Source: Archangium lansingense (GTDB taxonomy: Bacteria; Myxococcota; Myxococcia; Myxococcales; Myxococcaceae). Taken from it: DNA of 64,000 nt. The position numbers and the translations under genes are program-made. Positions 44,340-53,997 of this stretch are shown piece by piece. The stretch is from NCBI RefSeq assembly GCF_026626635.1, contig NZ_JAPNKA010000001.1, positions 9,470,501-9,534,500 of the forward strand. The letters are read 5' to 3'. The notes under the pieces were generated by a model, which worked only from the letters and a program-made list of their open reading frames with translations, had not been told where the DNA came from and ran no database searches. How positions within the stretch are numbered: the first letter of the stretch is position 1; the number at the start of each line of letters is the position of its first letter.

Positions 44340-45506
44340 ATGACGACGTCGAGCCCCAGCGCCGTGCTGACCCCTCCGTCCGCCGCCCCGGCCGGGAGCC
44401 TCTCCTTTCGGGGGCTGTGGCTGTTCTCTCCCCGGCTGGATGGCCTCCTGCTCGTAATCCCCCTGGCCTTCACAGTGCTCGCATGGGTGGTGAGTACTCT
44501 GCTGGCTCAGCCGGTGTCCGGCTCGGCCAACCGATTGGCCATCTGGACGGCCCAGTACCTCCTCGGTAACGGCACCCACGTGGTGCTCACCTTCCTGCTC
44601 TTCGCGGTGCACCGGGACGTGCTCACCGCCGAGCCCCGTCAGCCGCGACAGGTACTTGCCGGAAGCCTCGGGATGCTGGGGGTGGGCGCGCTCCTGTTCG
44701 CCCTCTACTACGTGGACTCCACGGGCTACGCCTATGTGGTGGGCGTCATCTTCAACATCTTCGGGCTCCACCACATCCTTTCTCAGTGCAAGGGCTTCTG
44801 GGCCCTGCACACGCTGCGAGGCTTCCAGGCGGGAATCACCGCCCCCGCCCCGCTCGAGCGCCGACTGCAGCTGTGGTTCGTCCCGGTGATGCTGACGCTG
44901 GTGATGGTGCGCCTGTTCTTCGTCGCCGAGTCCCCTCGCCCGGGTGACACGCCCTACCTGGACATCGACCAGGGCACGCCCTTGCCCCATGGCGCCATGG
45001 CGGTGCTGCTCATGGTGTGGCTCGGCTACTTCGGGCTGCTGTTCCGCACCCTGCTGCGCTCCGGGACGGCCAGTGGGCCGAAGGTGCTCTACCTGCTCAC
45101 CGTGGCCGTGGCCACGGGGCTCACCCTGGTGGCTCCCGCCTGGGGCAACGTGATGCTCCCCGGCCTGCATGGTCTCGAGTACTACCTGCTCTCCGCCCGC
45201 ATGCTGGAGCCGCGTGAGGGCGACCCTCCGTCCCGCGTGAGCCGCGCCTGGGTGTGGCCGATGATGGTGCTCTCCATGCTGCCGCTGCTGGCGCTGGGCG
45301 TGGTGCACCTGGTCATCGCCGGGCCCTCCCACGGCACCGTGAGCGCCGCAGCCACGGACCTGAAGTCCCACGTGGTGCTGCGAGGGCTCACCACACTGAG
45401 CCTGGGCGTGGTGCTCGCCCACTACTTCGCCGACGCCCTCATCTACCGCTTCCGTCTCCCGAGCATCCGCCGGGTGATGCTGCGCCGGCTGGGCTTCGCG
45501 AGCTGA
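44340..45506 (+). CDS. Polytopic membrane protein with conserved His motifs, unknown function
   Basis: A 388-residue protein with about nine hydrophobic segments. His motifs sit at membrane edges: GNGTHVVLTFLL, FGLHHILSQ, LHGLEYYLLSARM and LAHYFADALIYRFRLP. These could bind metal, as in Brp/Blh-type dioxygenases or desaturases, but I do not recognise the family. Only 4 bp separates its stop from the YfhO-like start, so they are co-translated, and the SGNH gene upstream may share the transcript. Confidence 0.7.
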   Translation: MTTSSPSAVLTPPSAAPAGSLSFRGLWLFSPRLDGLLLVIPLAFTVLAWVVSTLLAQPVSGSANRLAIWTAQYLLGNGTHVVLTFLLFAVHRDVLTAEPRQPRQVLAGSLGMLGVGALLFALYYVDSTGYAYVVGVIFNIFGLHHILSQCKGFWALHTLRGFQAGITAPAPLERRLQLWFVPVMLTLVMVRLFFVAESPRPGDTPYLDIDQGTPLPHGAMAVLLMVWLGYFGLLFRTLLRSGTASGPKVLYLLTVAVATGLTLVAPAWGNVMLPGLHGLEYYLLSARMLEPREGDPPSRVSRAWVWPMMVLSMLPLLALGVVHLVIAGPSHGTVSAAATDLKSHVVLRGLTTLSLGVVLAHYFADALIYRFRLPSIRRVMLRRLGFAS

Positions 45507-45510
45507 GCGG

Positions 45511-47754
45511 ATGCGCGAGGCGCTCCGAAGGCGGCTCATCCCCTGGCTGGGGCTGCTCGCGGGCATGGCCCTCGTGTACCGCTCCGTCCTCCAGGGCCGA
45601 GTCATGGCCGGGCGGGATGCCTTCCGCATCTTCATCCCCGACTCCGCCTTCCTCCTCGAGGCGCTGCACGCCGGGGAGCTGCCCCTGTGGAATCCCTATC
45701 TCCGGCTCGGGCAGCCATTCGCCGCCACGCTGTACTCGCAGGTCTTCTATCCGCCCCGGCTGCTCACCGTGCTGCTCGCGGGCCCTGAGCTCGGCCTCAC
45801 CCTCCAGCACCTGCTCCACGTGGCCATCGCCGCCGCGGGCACCTTCCTTCTGCTGCGCCACCTGCGCGCCTCGCGCCCCGCGGCTGTGCTGGGCTCCGCT
45901 GCCTTCGCACTCTCGGCCCCCTTCGCTGTGCTGTCAGCCCAGCAGAACGTCGCCAGTGCCGCAGCGTGGACAGGCTTCCTCCTGTTGGCCTCGCGCCGGG
46001 CTGCGCTCCAGCCCTCTCCCTGCCGCGCCGCCCAGGTGGCCCCCGTCGCGGGCCTCGCATTCCTCGCGGGCTCTCCGGAGACGTGGCTGTGGCAGGCCCC
46101 GCTTGCCCTCGCCGTAGCCCTCGCCGCGCGACGCGAGATGCGCACGCTGGTGGCCACGGGAGCGGGACTCGCATGGGGCTTCGCGCTCGGGGCGCTCGTG
46201 GCCCTGCCCGCACTCGAGTTCGCCCGGAACTCCACCCGCGGCTCGGGACGGATGGACCAGCTCGAATGGTCCCTGTCCTGGCCCCAGCTTCTCTCGGTGG
46301 CGTGGCCCTTCGCCGAGCACCCGCGCTCCCGCTACTGGGCCGGGGACGACCAGTTCTTCATCCTCGTCCTCTTCCTGGGCACCCTCGTCTGCGCCCTGGC
46401 GCTCGTGGGCCTGGGACGCTCGCGGCGGACGCTGCCCTTCGGCCTCGGGGCCCTCGTCCTCACCCTGCTCGCACTCGGTGCGCACTTCCCGCCGGCGGCC
46501 CTCGTCCTCCAACTGCCGCCCTTCCACCTCTTCCGCTACCCGGTGAAGTACTTCGTCGGCGCAGCCTTCTGCCTCGCAGTGCTCTCCGCCTTCGGGCTGG
46601 ACGTGCTCTCCCGCCGCGCCCGGAGGGGACACCGCTCCCTGAAGCACATCGCTGGGGTGGTGGCCGCGCTCTTCGTCGCGCTGCTCCTGGGCCCGCCTCT
46701 CACCCGGCTCCCCTCCTTCCGCTCGGGTGTCGAGGCCGGACTGCCCTGGGTGGTGCTGGCGCTCGGCGCGGGAGCCCTGGCCTTCATCCTCCCCGCCGCT
46801 GGCCCTGGCCGCGCCCTCCGAGTCCGCCGTTCGCTGACCGTGGTGGCCCTGGTGGAGCTGGGCGCCTTCCACCTGATGCAGGGGGGCACGGGCAGCGCAC
46901 CGCTCGAGTCGCTCCGCCGTGCATCCCGGCTCGCCGCCGCCATTCCCCGCGAATACACGGGCCGAGTCAGCGTGGACCTCGACTCGGACGAGCTCTCCGA
47001 GGTCTCCACCACCCTGAGCGCCACCGCCGCGCCCCTGCCCGGCGAGGGGGGCTCGTACATCGCGCTCAGCCGGGATGCCCTGGTGCCCAACCGCTTCGTG
47101 GAGGAGCGGTTGCGCGTCTTCGAGGGCTATGGCGCGCCGGAGCCCCTGCGCATCGAGTCCCTCTATGAGTCCGGAGCGCGCGCGGCCTTCGACCTGGCCG
47201 GGGTGGGCTACTACGTGCGCCGGGGTCCGCCGCCCTTCGAGGACCTGCAGCCTGTCCTCTCCCTGCCGGGGCTGCCCACGCTCTACCGCTCGGACACCGC
47301 CCTGCCGAGAGCCTTCGTGGTGCACACCGCGCGCGTGGCCGGCGATGCCGAGACCCAGGCAGCTTTCGTGGACCCCACCCAGCCGCTGCGCCGTACCGCC
47401 CTGCTCGCCGAGGGCGACCCCCTGGAGAGCCCCGACTGTGAGGGCTCGTCGGCGCGGGTGACGGAGGCGGGCCTGTCCTGGGTGGAAGTGGCGCTGGAGG
47501 CGTGTGGCCCGGGCTACCTCCTCCTAAGCGACTCGTACTACCCGGGCTGGGAGGCCACGCTCGATGGGGCGCCAGTGCCGGTGCGACGGGCCAACGCCGT
47601 CATGCGCGCCGTGCACGTGCCTCCGGGGGCACACTCGGTCCGCTTCGACTACCGACCCCTCAGCTTCCGGCTGGGGGCGCTCCTCTCCGCGCTCGCGCTC
47701 GGCGCGCTGGTGCTCGCGCTCCGACCCCGCAAAGACGAAGGGCGGCCCCTTTGA
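45511..47754 (+). CDS. YfhO-like GT-C membrane protein
   Basis: A 747-residue membrane protein with about 12 segments in the first 450 residues and a soluble C-terminal domain. It shows the YfhO/GT-C N-terminal loop with acidic residues (AGRDAFRIFIPDSAF, GELPLWNPYLRLGQPF) and the YfhO C-terminal domain, ending LLSDSYYPGWEATLDGAPVPV and VPPGAHSVRFDYRP. YfhO in Bacillus glycosylates lipoteichoic acid; in a Gram-negative the acceptor is probably another surface glycan or lipid. It appears to close a three-gene envelope operon. Confidence 0.85.
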   Translation: MREALRRRLIPWLGLLAGMALVYRSVLQGRVMAGRDAFRIFIPDSAFLLEALHAGELPLWNPYLRLGQPFAATLYSQVFYPPRLLTVLLAGPELGLTLQHLLHVAIAAAGTFLLLRHLRASRPAAVLGSAAFALSAPFAVLSAQQNVASAAAWTGFLLLASRRAALQPSPCRAAQVAPVAGLAFLAGSPETWLWQAPLALAVALAARREMRTLVATGAGLAWGFALGALVALPALEFARNSTRGSGRMDQLEWSLSWPQLLSVAWPFAEHPRSRYWAGDDQFFILVLFLGTLVCALALVGLGRSRRTLPFGLGALVLTLLALGAHFPPAALVLQLPPFHLFRYPVKYFVGAAFCLAVLSAFGLDVLSRRARRGHRSLKHIAGVVAALFVALLLGPPLTRLPSFRSGVEAGLPWVVLALGAGALAFILPAAGPGRALRVRRSLTVVALVELGAFHLMQGGTGSAPLESLRRASRLAAAIPREYTGRVSVDLDSDELSEVSTTLSATAAPLPGEGGSYIALSRDALVPNRFVEERLRVFEGYGAPEPLRIESLYESGARAAFDLAGVGYYVRRGPPPFEDLQPVLSLPGLPTLYRSDTALPRAFVVHTARVAGDAETQAAFVDPTQPLRRTALLAEGDPLESPDCEGSSARVTEAGLSWVEVALEACGPGYLLLSDSYYPGWEATLDGAPVPVRRANAVMRAVHVPPGAHSVRFDYRPLSFRLGALLSALALGALVLALRPRKDEGRPL

Positions 47755-47798
47755 AGGACCGCCCTCAGGCGAAGCCACCGCTGAAAAGCGGTGCCTTC
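47739..47798. terminator. Two hairpins between convergent genes
   Basis: Hairpin 1 (47739-47765) pairs AGGGCGG with CCGCCCT and overlaps the YfhO-like stop. Hairpin 2 (47771-47798) pairs GAAGCCACCGCT with AGCGGTGCCTTC (one mismatch) around a four-base loop, directly after the pilin stop. Neither has a strong T-run, so Rho-independent termination is only suggested. Confidence 0.45.
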
Positions 47799-47799
47799 G

Positions 47800-48060
47800 T
47801 CAGTCGGCCGAGTTCTCGCCGAAGGTCTTGAGCGACTTGCGCTGCAGCTGGCGGCTGGCGGTCTGGCCCGTGTTGGACACGTCCTCGTTACCGGCCAGGG
47901 CCTCGGCGGAGGCGCCGAACAGCTTGCGGATGTTGTTGCCGAACAGGGTGATGACGCCGATCGCCGCGATGGCGATCAGGGCCACGATGATGATGTACTC
48001 GGTCATACCCTGACCACGACGCTTGCCCAGCTTCTTCAGGTTCTTCTTGTTGGCGGCCAT
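47800..48060 (-). CDS. Flp-like type IVb pilin
   Basis: An 86-residue protein. A basic leader (MAANKKNLKKLGKRRGQG) ends at the Gly-Met-Thr-Glu-Tyr prepilin-peptidase site and is followed by a 22-residue hydrophobic helix (IIIVALIAIAAIGVITLFG), the pattern of Flp pilins. The rest is a short polar tail. A clear GGAG lies 9 bp before ATG 48060. No tad/flp secretion genes are adjacent. It diverges from mrpA by 252 bp. Confidence 0.82.
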   Translation of the reverse strand: MAANKKNLKKLGKRRGQGMTEYIIIVALIAIAAIGVITLFGNNIRKLFGASAEALAGNEDVSNTGQTASRQLQRKSLKTFGENSAD

Positions 48061-48312
48061 GTGAATTCTCCGGGGGTAGCGGGTGGCGGGGGTAGCCACC
48101 ACCGACGATGTGCAACCTACATGGCTCCCCGTTCGCCCTCCATCCGTCATCGGGAGGATGATCGCACTTCCCTGGGATTCCATGGACCTGTCCCCTGACG
48201 GGCTTCCATTGCGCCCGAAATGTTACCTGGCTGACACTCAGGGGCCCGCAAGGACCGCTCCCTGGCAGCCCAGAGCGCCAAGTATCGGATTCTAAAGGAG
48301 AACCGTCTCGCC
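48061..48312. other. Divergent intergenic region upstream of mrpA
   Basis: These 252 bp hold the promoters of the Flp-like pilin and of mrpA. A ribosome site (GGAG) for the pilin is at 48069-48072. I see no convincing sigma-54 element for mrpA and no other gene or repeat. Confidence 0.4.
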
Positions 48313-49335
48313 ATGGGGGGGACAGCAGCGATGGCGATTCGTTATCTTTCGCACCTGCCCATGAACCTTCACTTGCTGCAAGCCGTCCAGATTTCATGGT
48401 CCCCCAGCCTGAGGGTGACTCGGGCCGGGGGCGACTGCGAGACCGTGCTGCACCGCCCCGCCTCGGAGCTGAAGGATCGACCGCTCCACGTGGTGCTGGG
48501 AACCACCCCCGAGAAGGTCCGGCAGCTGGACGCCCTGGCCCGCGAGGGTCACCAGGCGGTGGAGTTCCTCTATGCCGCGCTGGGCTCGGGAGATCCGGTG
48601 CCGTTGCGGCTGACGCTCACCTTGGAGGAGGGCGAGGCCACCGCTGTGGGGGTGAACCTGAGCACCCTGCTGGAGGGCGCGCCACCGGTGCAGCTCTCCG
48701 GGCTCGCCTCGCAGATGAGCCACGAGTTCCGCAACCCGCTCAGCTCGGTGAAGATGGCGGTGCAGACGCTGGCGCGGAACACGGGCCTCTCAGAGAGGGA
48801 CCAGCGCCGGCTGACCATCGCCAACCGGGAGATCCGCACCCTGGAGCGGATGCTGTGGCAGCTCTCCGAGTACGGCCGGGGCACCACGCCCAACCTGGAG
48901 CAGCACGCGCCGCGCACCCTGGTGCAGGAGGCCATGGCCATGGTGGCCCCGGAGCTGACCGAGCGCCGCGTGGAGGTGCGCGTGGACGAGGCGCCGGACG
49001 TGCCGAAGGTGCGGGTGGACGCGGGCCGGCTGCGGCCGGTGCTGGCCCAGGTGCTGCTCAACGTCGCCATGGGGCTGACGGAGGGTGGCAACGTGGAGGT
49101 AGCCATCCGCGCGGACCCCGAGGGACGGGTGGTGATGGTGCTCAAGGAGCCCGCCGGCCTGCTGCCCGAGGAGCAACGCGACTCGCTCTTCAAGCCCTAC
49201 GAGTGCCACCTGGCGCGAGGGGCCGGACTGTCGTTGGCGGCCCTGCGCCGCGTATTGCAGCACCAGGGGGGTGACGTCTCCGCCGAGACAGGCCCCGAGA
49301 CTGGCACGGTGTTCACACTCACCTTCGCCGCCTGA
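48313..49335 (+). CDS. mrpA: MrpA-type soluble histidine kinase/phosphatase
   Basis: A 340-residue soluble kinase. After a PAS-like N-terminus (about 20-120), HisKA has His137 in QMSHEFRNPLSSVKMAVQTL, then an HATPase with weakened N and G boxes (LAQVLLNVAMG, GAGLSLAALRRVL), as in phosphatase-biased members. In Myxococcus, mrpA and mrpB precede mrpC, and MrpA acts on MrpB. The same gene order and the 5-bp gap to mrpB support the name. ATG 48331 or 48361 are alternative starts. Confidence 0.85.
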   Translation: MGGTAAMAIRYLSHLPMNLHLLQAVQISWSPSLRVTRAGGDCETVLHRPASELKDRPLHVVLGTTPEKVRQLDALAREGHQAVEFLYAALGSGDPVPLRLTLTLEEGEATAVGVNLSTLLEGAPPVQLSGLASQMSHEFRNPLSSVKMAVQTLARNTGLSERDQRRLTIANREIRTLERMLWQLSEYGRGTTPNLEQHAPRTLVQEAMAMVAPELTERRVEVRVDEAPDVPKVRVDAGRLRPVLAQVLLNVAMGLTEGGNVEVAIRADPEGRVVMVLKEPAGLLPEEQRDSLFKPYECHLARGAGLSLAALRRVLQHQGGDVSAETGPETGTVFTLTFAA

Positions 49336-49340
49336 GGAAC

Positions 49341-50786
<1,446 letters not shown>

Positions 50787-50841
50787 GCGTCGAAGGACGC
50801 CTTTCGGACACTGTTCCCCGTCCAACAACTCCCCGCACGAA

Positions 50842-50858
50842 TTGAACGAAACGTTCAA
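50842..50858. promoter_or_regulatory. Enhancer site 1, likely MrpB-bound
   Basis: TTGAACG-AAA-CGTTCAA is a perfect 7-bp-arm inverted repeat, 124-140 bp upstream of the sigma-54 promoter. That spacing suits DNA looping by an NtrC-type activator. Confidence 0.7.
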
Positions 50859-50871
50859 CTTGATCAGACTG

Positions 50872-50882
50872 TTTGAACGTTC
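50872..50882. promoter_or_regulatory. Enhancer site 2, likely MrpB-bound
   Basis: TTTGAACGTTC repeats the core of site 1 with its half-sites abutted (GAACGTTC palindrome). Two such sites upstream of mrpC match the pair reported for Myxococcus MrpB, which is from memory of the literature. Confidence 0.6.
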
Positions 50883-50883
50883 T

Positions 50884-50901
50884 GTTTCAGGTTTCGGACA
50901 C
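50884..50901. promoter_or_regulatory. Possible MrpC autoregulatory site
   Basis: GTTTC-N8-GACAC differs at one base from the GTGTC-N8-GACAC form described for MrpC. It abuts enhancer site 2, so bound MrpC could displace MrpB and dampen its own gene. A half-site TTTCGGACACT also occurs at 50802-50812. Confidence 0.5.
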
Positions 50902-50981
50902 TCGGAAGGAGAGAGAGGCGGGCTGTAGCGCCAAGTAGCCGTCATCGCAGGGTTTTTCAGGAGTTGGGAGAAGCGTTCGGG

Positions 50982-50997
50982 TTGGCACAAAGCTTGG
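50982..50997 (+). promoter_or_regulatory. Sigma-54 promoter of mrpC
   Basis: TTGGCAC-N5-TTGG fits the -24/-12 consensus (TGGCAC-N5-TTGC) with one change. It lies 62 bp before the mrpC start and downstream of the two enhancer sites. Confidence 0.8.
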
Positions 50998-51059
50998 AAA
51001 GGGACTGTTCCGTCCGCAGCACAGCAACCCAACTTTCAACCGCCTGCAGGAGTGCCCAC

Positions 51060-51806
51060 ATGCACGGTTTCAATCGTCCCCTCGGTCCCATCGGCTCCAA
51101 CGTTGTCGCCCCCATCCAGACCACCAGCAGCGGCATGCTGGTCACGGCGAACAAGCTGATCCCCGGACAGGAGGCGATCGACTTCAAGGGGTACTTCAAG
51201 GTCGAGTCCTTCCCGCACAACTCGGTCATCTACCGCCCGGGGGACACGACGGACCGCGTGTACCTGCTCAAGAGCGGCCGCGTGCGCCTGATGCGGCTGG
51301 GCAAGAACAGCTCGCGCTCGGTGGTGAGCATCCTTCGCCCGGGAGACCTCTTCGGTGAGCTGTTCCGCCCCGAGGGCACGCCGGTGGAGGAGATGGCGAT
51401 TGCCTCCGGTGAGGCCGAGGTGTGGAGCATCGAGGGCCGCGACTTCCGCGCGCAGCTGGAGGCCCGGCCGGCCCTGGCGGTGGACGTGGTTCGCGCCTAC
51501 GCCGAGCGCGTGCGTGCCCTGCGCAAGCGCGTGCTGGGCCTGACCTTCAAGGAAGTGCCGGCCCGTCTGGCGGACACCCTGCTCACCCTGGCCGAGGCGC
51601 ACGGCGAGCGCTGCCCGCACGGCGGTGAGACGGACCTGCGCGGCATTACGCAGCAGGACCTGGCGGACCTGGTGGGCGCCTCCCGCTCGTTCGTGTCCAC
51701 GCTCATCAACGAGATGAAGCGCGACGGCGTGCTGGGCAACGTGGGCCGCATCCTCTGCATCCGCGACCAGAAGGCGCTGCGCAAGCACGCTTCCAAGGAG
51801 AAGTGA
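51060..51806 (+). CDS. mrpC: MrpC, CRP/FNR-family developmental regulator
   Basis: A 248-residue protein, the same length as Myxococcus MrpC. It opens MHGFNRPLGPIGSNV, has a cyclic-nucleotide-binding-like domain (FPHNSVIYRPGDTTDRVYLL, RPGDLFGELFRPEG) and a winged HTH (ITQQDLADLVGASRSFVSTLINEM). MrpC is the transcription factor that starts fruiting-body development and sporulation, and represses its own gene. ATG 51060 is set by GGAG 9 bp before it and by the family start. A sigma-54 promoter and regulator sites precede it. Confidence 0.95.
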   Translation: MHGFNRPLGPIGSNVVAPIQTTSSGMLVTANKLIPGQEAIDFKGYFKVESFPHNSVIYRPGDTTDRVYLLKSGRVRLMRLGKNSSRSVVSILRPGDLFGELFRPEGTPVEEMAIASGEAEVWSIEGRDFRAQLEARPALAVDVVRAYAERVRALRKRVLGLTFKEVPARLADTLLTLAEAHGERCPHGGETDLRGITQQDLADLVGASRSFVSTLINEMKRDGVLGNVGRILCIRDQKALRKHASKEK

Positions 51807-51825
51807 CCCGGCCGTGAAGCGGGTG

Positions 51826-51872
51826 CCTTCCCTCTCCTACGAGGAGAGGGACGGGGGTGGGGGCATCCGTCA
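51826..51872. repeat. Dispersed GC-rich palindromic repeat
   Basis: CCCTCTCC-TACGA-GGAGAGGG followed by an ACGGGGGTGGGGGCATCCGTCACC flank, directly after mrpC. It shares the core and the flank with the copies at 35678, 53921 and 56281. It may act as a transcription end or a REP-like element. Confidence 0.65.
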
Positions 51873-52045
51873 CCGAGTCGCCGAGGTGAGCACCCGAAGT
51901 GCCGCCCCCACGTGTCCCGTTTGACGGGCACGACACCCGAGAGCCCCGGCCGCCATCCGTTCCCACGGGTCTGGCGCCGGGGTTCGCCATTTTCCGAGCA
52001 CCGCATGCGTCTCCGGGCTTGCCCTGCCCGCCCGCCAGAATCAGC

Positions 52046-53953
52046 ATGCGCGCGTCCGTGACTACTCCGCGCCCCGAGTCCTCCTCCCCGCATCGCACGT
52101 ACACCGAGCGCCGCGCCGCCGCCGAGGCGGAGTTGAAGCGGCTGGACGGTGTCAACGCCCGCTACGCCAACCTGCGCACCGTGGCCTTCCTCGCGGGGCT
52201 CGCGCTGGCGGGGTTCGTCCTGGCCGGCCGGCTGCCGAAGACGTGGTGGTGGGCCGCCGGAGGGGCGTTCGTCGTGTACGGGGTGCTGGCGGTGCTGCAC
52301 CATCGGATCTTCCTGCGCGAGGAGCGGCAGCGGCTGTACGTGCAGCTCAATGACCGGGGCCTGGCCCGGCTGACGCGGGGCTGGCACGACTTCGCCGATC
52401 GAGGGGAGCGCTTCCTGACGGGCTCACACCTGTACGCGGCGGACCTGGACGTCTTCGGGCAGGGCAGCGTCTTCCAGCTCATGAACGAAACGGCGACGAA
52501 GGCGGGAGAGGAGCGACTCGCGGCGTGGCTGTCCTGGCCTGCGCAGGCGGACACGGTGGTGACGAGGCAGGGAGCGGCGCGCGAGCTGAGGCCCCGGGTG
52601 GAGTTCCGCCAGGACGTGTGCGTGGAAGCGCGCACGGTGGCGAAGGAGAAGGCGGACCCTGGCCTCTTCATCCAGTGGGCGGAGAGCGGGCCATCGCTCA
52701 CGAGCATCCGGTGGGCGAGGCCGGTGGCGGTGGTGCTGCCGCTGGTGACGCTGGCGCTGCTCATCCTGGGGAGCTTCGAGGTGATACCCGGGCGGGCGTG
52801 GTGGGCCGGCGTGCTGGTCCACCTCGCGGTGGTGAGGGCCACGCGGGGTCCGCTGCGCGCCATGGAGGAGCGGATGAGCGCGGGCGAGCACGGCTTCGTG
52901 CGCTACGCGCCCATCTTCGAGCGGGTGGAGCGAGAACGTTTCGAGCACCCGGAGCTGCGGCGAGTGCAGGCGGGGCTGCAGCACGAGGGAGAGCCACCCG
53001 TCTCCACCCACCTCAAGCGCTTCAGCTGGCTCTATTCGTTCGTGGAGTTCAAGCGGCACCAGTTCCACCCCGTGGTGCATCTGTTCACGCTGTGGGACGT
53101 GCACGCGCTGTTCGCGCTGGAGCGCTGGAAGGAACAGCACGGGCCGCGAGTGCGGAGCTGGTTCGAGGCGCTGGCGGAGCTGGAGGCGCTCTCGTGCCTG
53201 GCGGGGCTGGCCTTTGACCGGCCGGACTTCATCTGGCCCACGATGGAAGCGGGCGGGCCGAAGGTGAAGACGACGGCGGTGGGCCACCCGCTGCTGGACG
53301 CACCCGTGCTGAACGACGTGGAGCTGCCGGGACCGGGCTGCGCGCTGCTGCTCACGGGCTCCAACATGTCGGGCAAGACGACGCTGCTGCGAGCGGTGGG
53401 GCTGAACACGGTGCTCGCGCTGGCGGGAGCACCGGTGTGCGCGAAGAGCTTCTCCGTGTCACCGCTGCAGGTGCTGACGAGCATGCGCGTGAAGGACTCG
53501 CTGGAGCGGGGCGTGTCGTACTTCTACGCGGAGGTCCAGCGCATCAAGGCCGTGCTCGACGCGGCGGCGGCGGCGAAGGGGCAGGCCATGTTCCTGCTGG
53601 ATGAGATCCTCCTCGGAACGAACACGCGGGAGCGGCAGATCGCCTCACGAGAGGTGCTGCGGCTGCTGCTGGCCACGGGAGCGATCGGTGGAGTAACGAC
53701 GCACGATCTCTCCCTGGCGACCCTCGCCGACGAGCACGCCGGGAAGGTGGTGAACATGCACTTCCGCGACCATCTGGAGAACGGAAAGATGGTGTTCGAC
53801 TACCAGCTCCGGCCGGGGGTGGTGGACACCACGAACGCGCTGCGAGTGCTGCGGATGGCGGGAGTCCCCGTGGAGGACCCCGAGCAGTCCACCTCGCCCC
53901 CTGCCCCCTCTCCAACCAACCTCCCCTCTCCCTCCGGGAGAGGGACGGGGTGA
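52046..53953 (+). CDS. Membrane-anchored MutS-like ATPase
   Basis: A 635-residue protein. Two N-terminal hydrophobic stretches (about 49-66, 72-92) and two further near 230-265 suggest membrane anchoring, unlike MutS proper. A MutS-type lever/clamp region follows (LNETATKAGEERLAAWLSWP), then the ATPase with Walker A LLTGSNMSGKTTLL, Walker B LLDEILLGTNTRER, and TTHDLSLATL. The mismatch-recognition domain is missing. Proteins like this are found widely, with unknown function. Its last 25 codons and the stop are supplied by a dispersed repeat. ATG 52046 is preferred, as the codons before it are not family-like. Confidence 0.87.
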   Translation: MRASVTTPRPESSSPHRTYTERRAAAEAELKRLDGVNARYANLRTVAFLAGLALAGFVLAGRLPKTWWWAAGGAFVVYGVLAVLHHRIFLREERQRLYVQLNDRGLARLTRGWHDFADRGERFLTGSHLYAADLDVFGQGSVFQLMNETATKAGEERLAAWLSWPAQADTVVTRQGAARELRPRVEFRQDVCVEARTVAKEKADPGLFIQWAESGPSLTSIRWARPVAVVLPLVTLALLILGSFEVIPGRAWWAGVLVHLAVVRATRGPLRAMEERMSAGEHGFVRYAPIFERVERERFEHPELRRVQAGLQHEGEPPVSTHLKRFSWLYSFVEFKRHQFHPVVHLFTLWDVHALFALERWKEQHGPRVRSWFEALAELEALSCLAGLAFDRPDFIWPTMEAGGPKVKTTAVGHPLLDAPVLNDVELPGPGCALLLTGSNMSGKTTLLRAVGLNTVLALAGAPVCAKSFSVSPLQVLTSMRVKDSLERGVSYFYAEVQRIKAVLDAAAAAKGQAMFLLDEILLGTNTRERQIASREVLRLLLATGAIGGVTTHDLSLATLADEHAGKVVNMHFRDHLENGKMVFDYQLRPGVVDTTNALRVLRMAGVPVEDPEQSTSPPAPSPTNLPSPSGRGTG

Positions 53954-53966
53954 GGGTGCCCGTCAC
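53921..53966. repeat. Dispersed GC-rich palindromic repeat at a gene end
   Basis: CCCTCTCCC-TCC-GGGAGAGGG with the ACGGGGTGAGGGTGCCCGTCACC flank. It supplies the C-terminal PSPSGRGTG codons and the TGA stop of the MutS-like gene, so its insertion changed that protein's end. Confidence 0.7.
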
Positions 53967-53997
53967 CGTGCTCCACCCCCCCTCGCGGAACTCGTGC

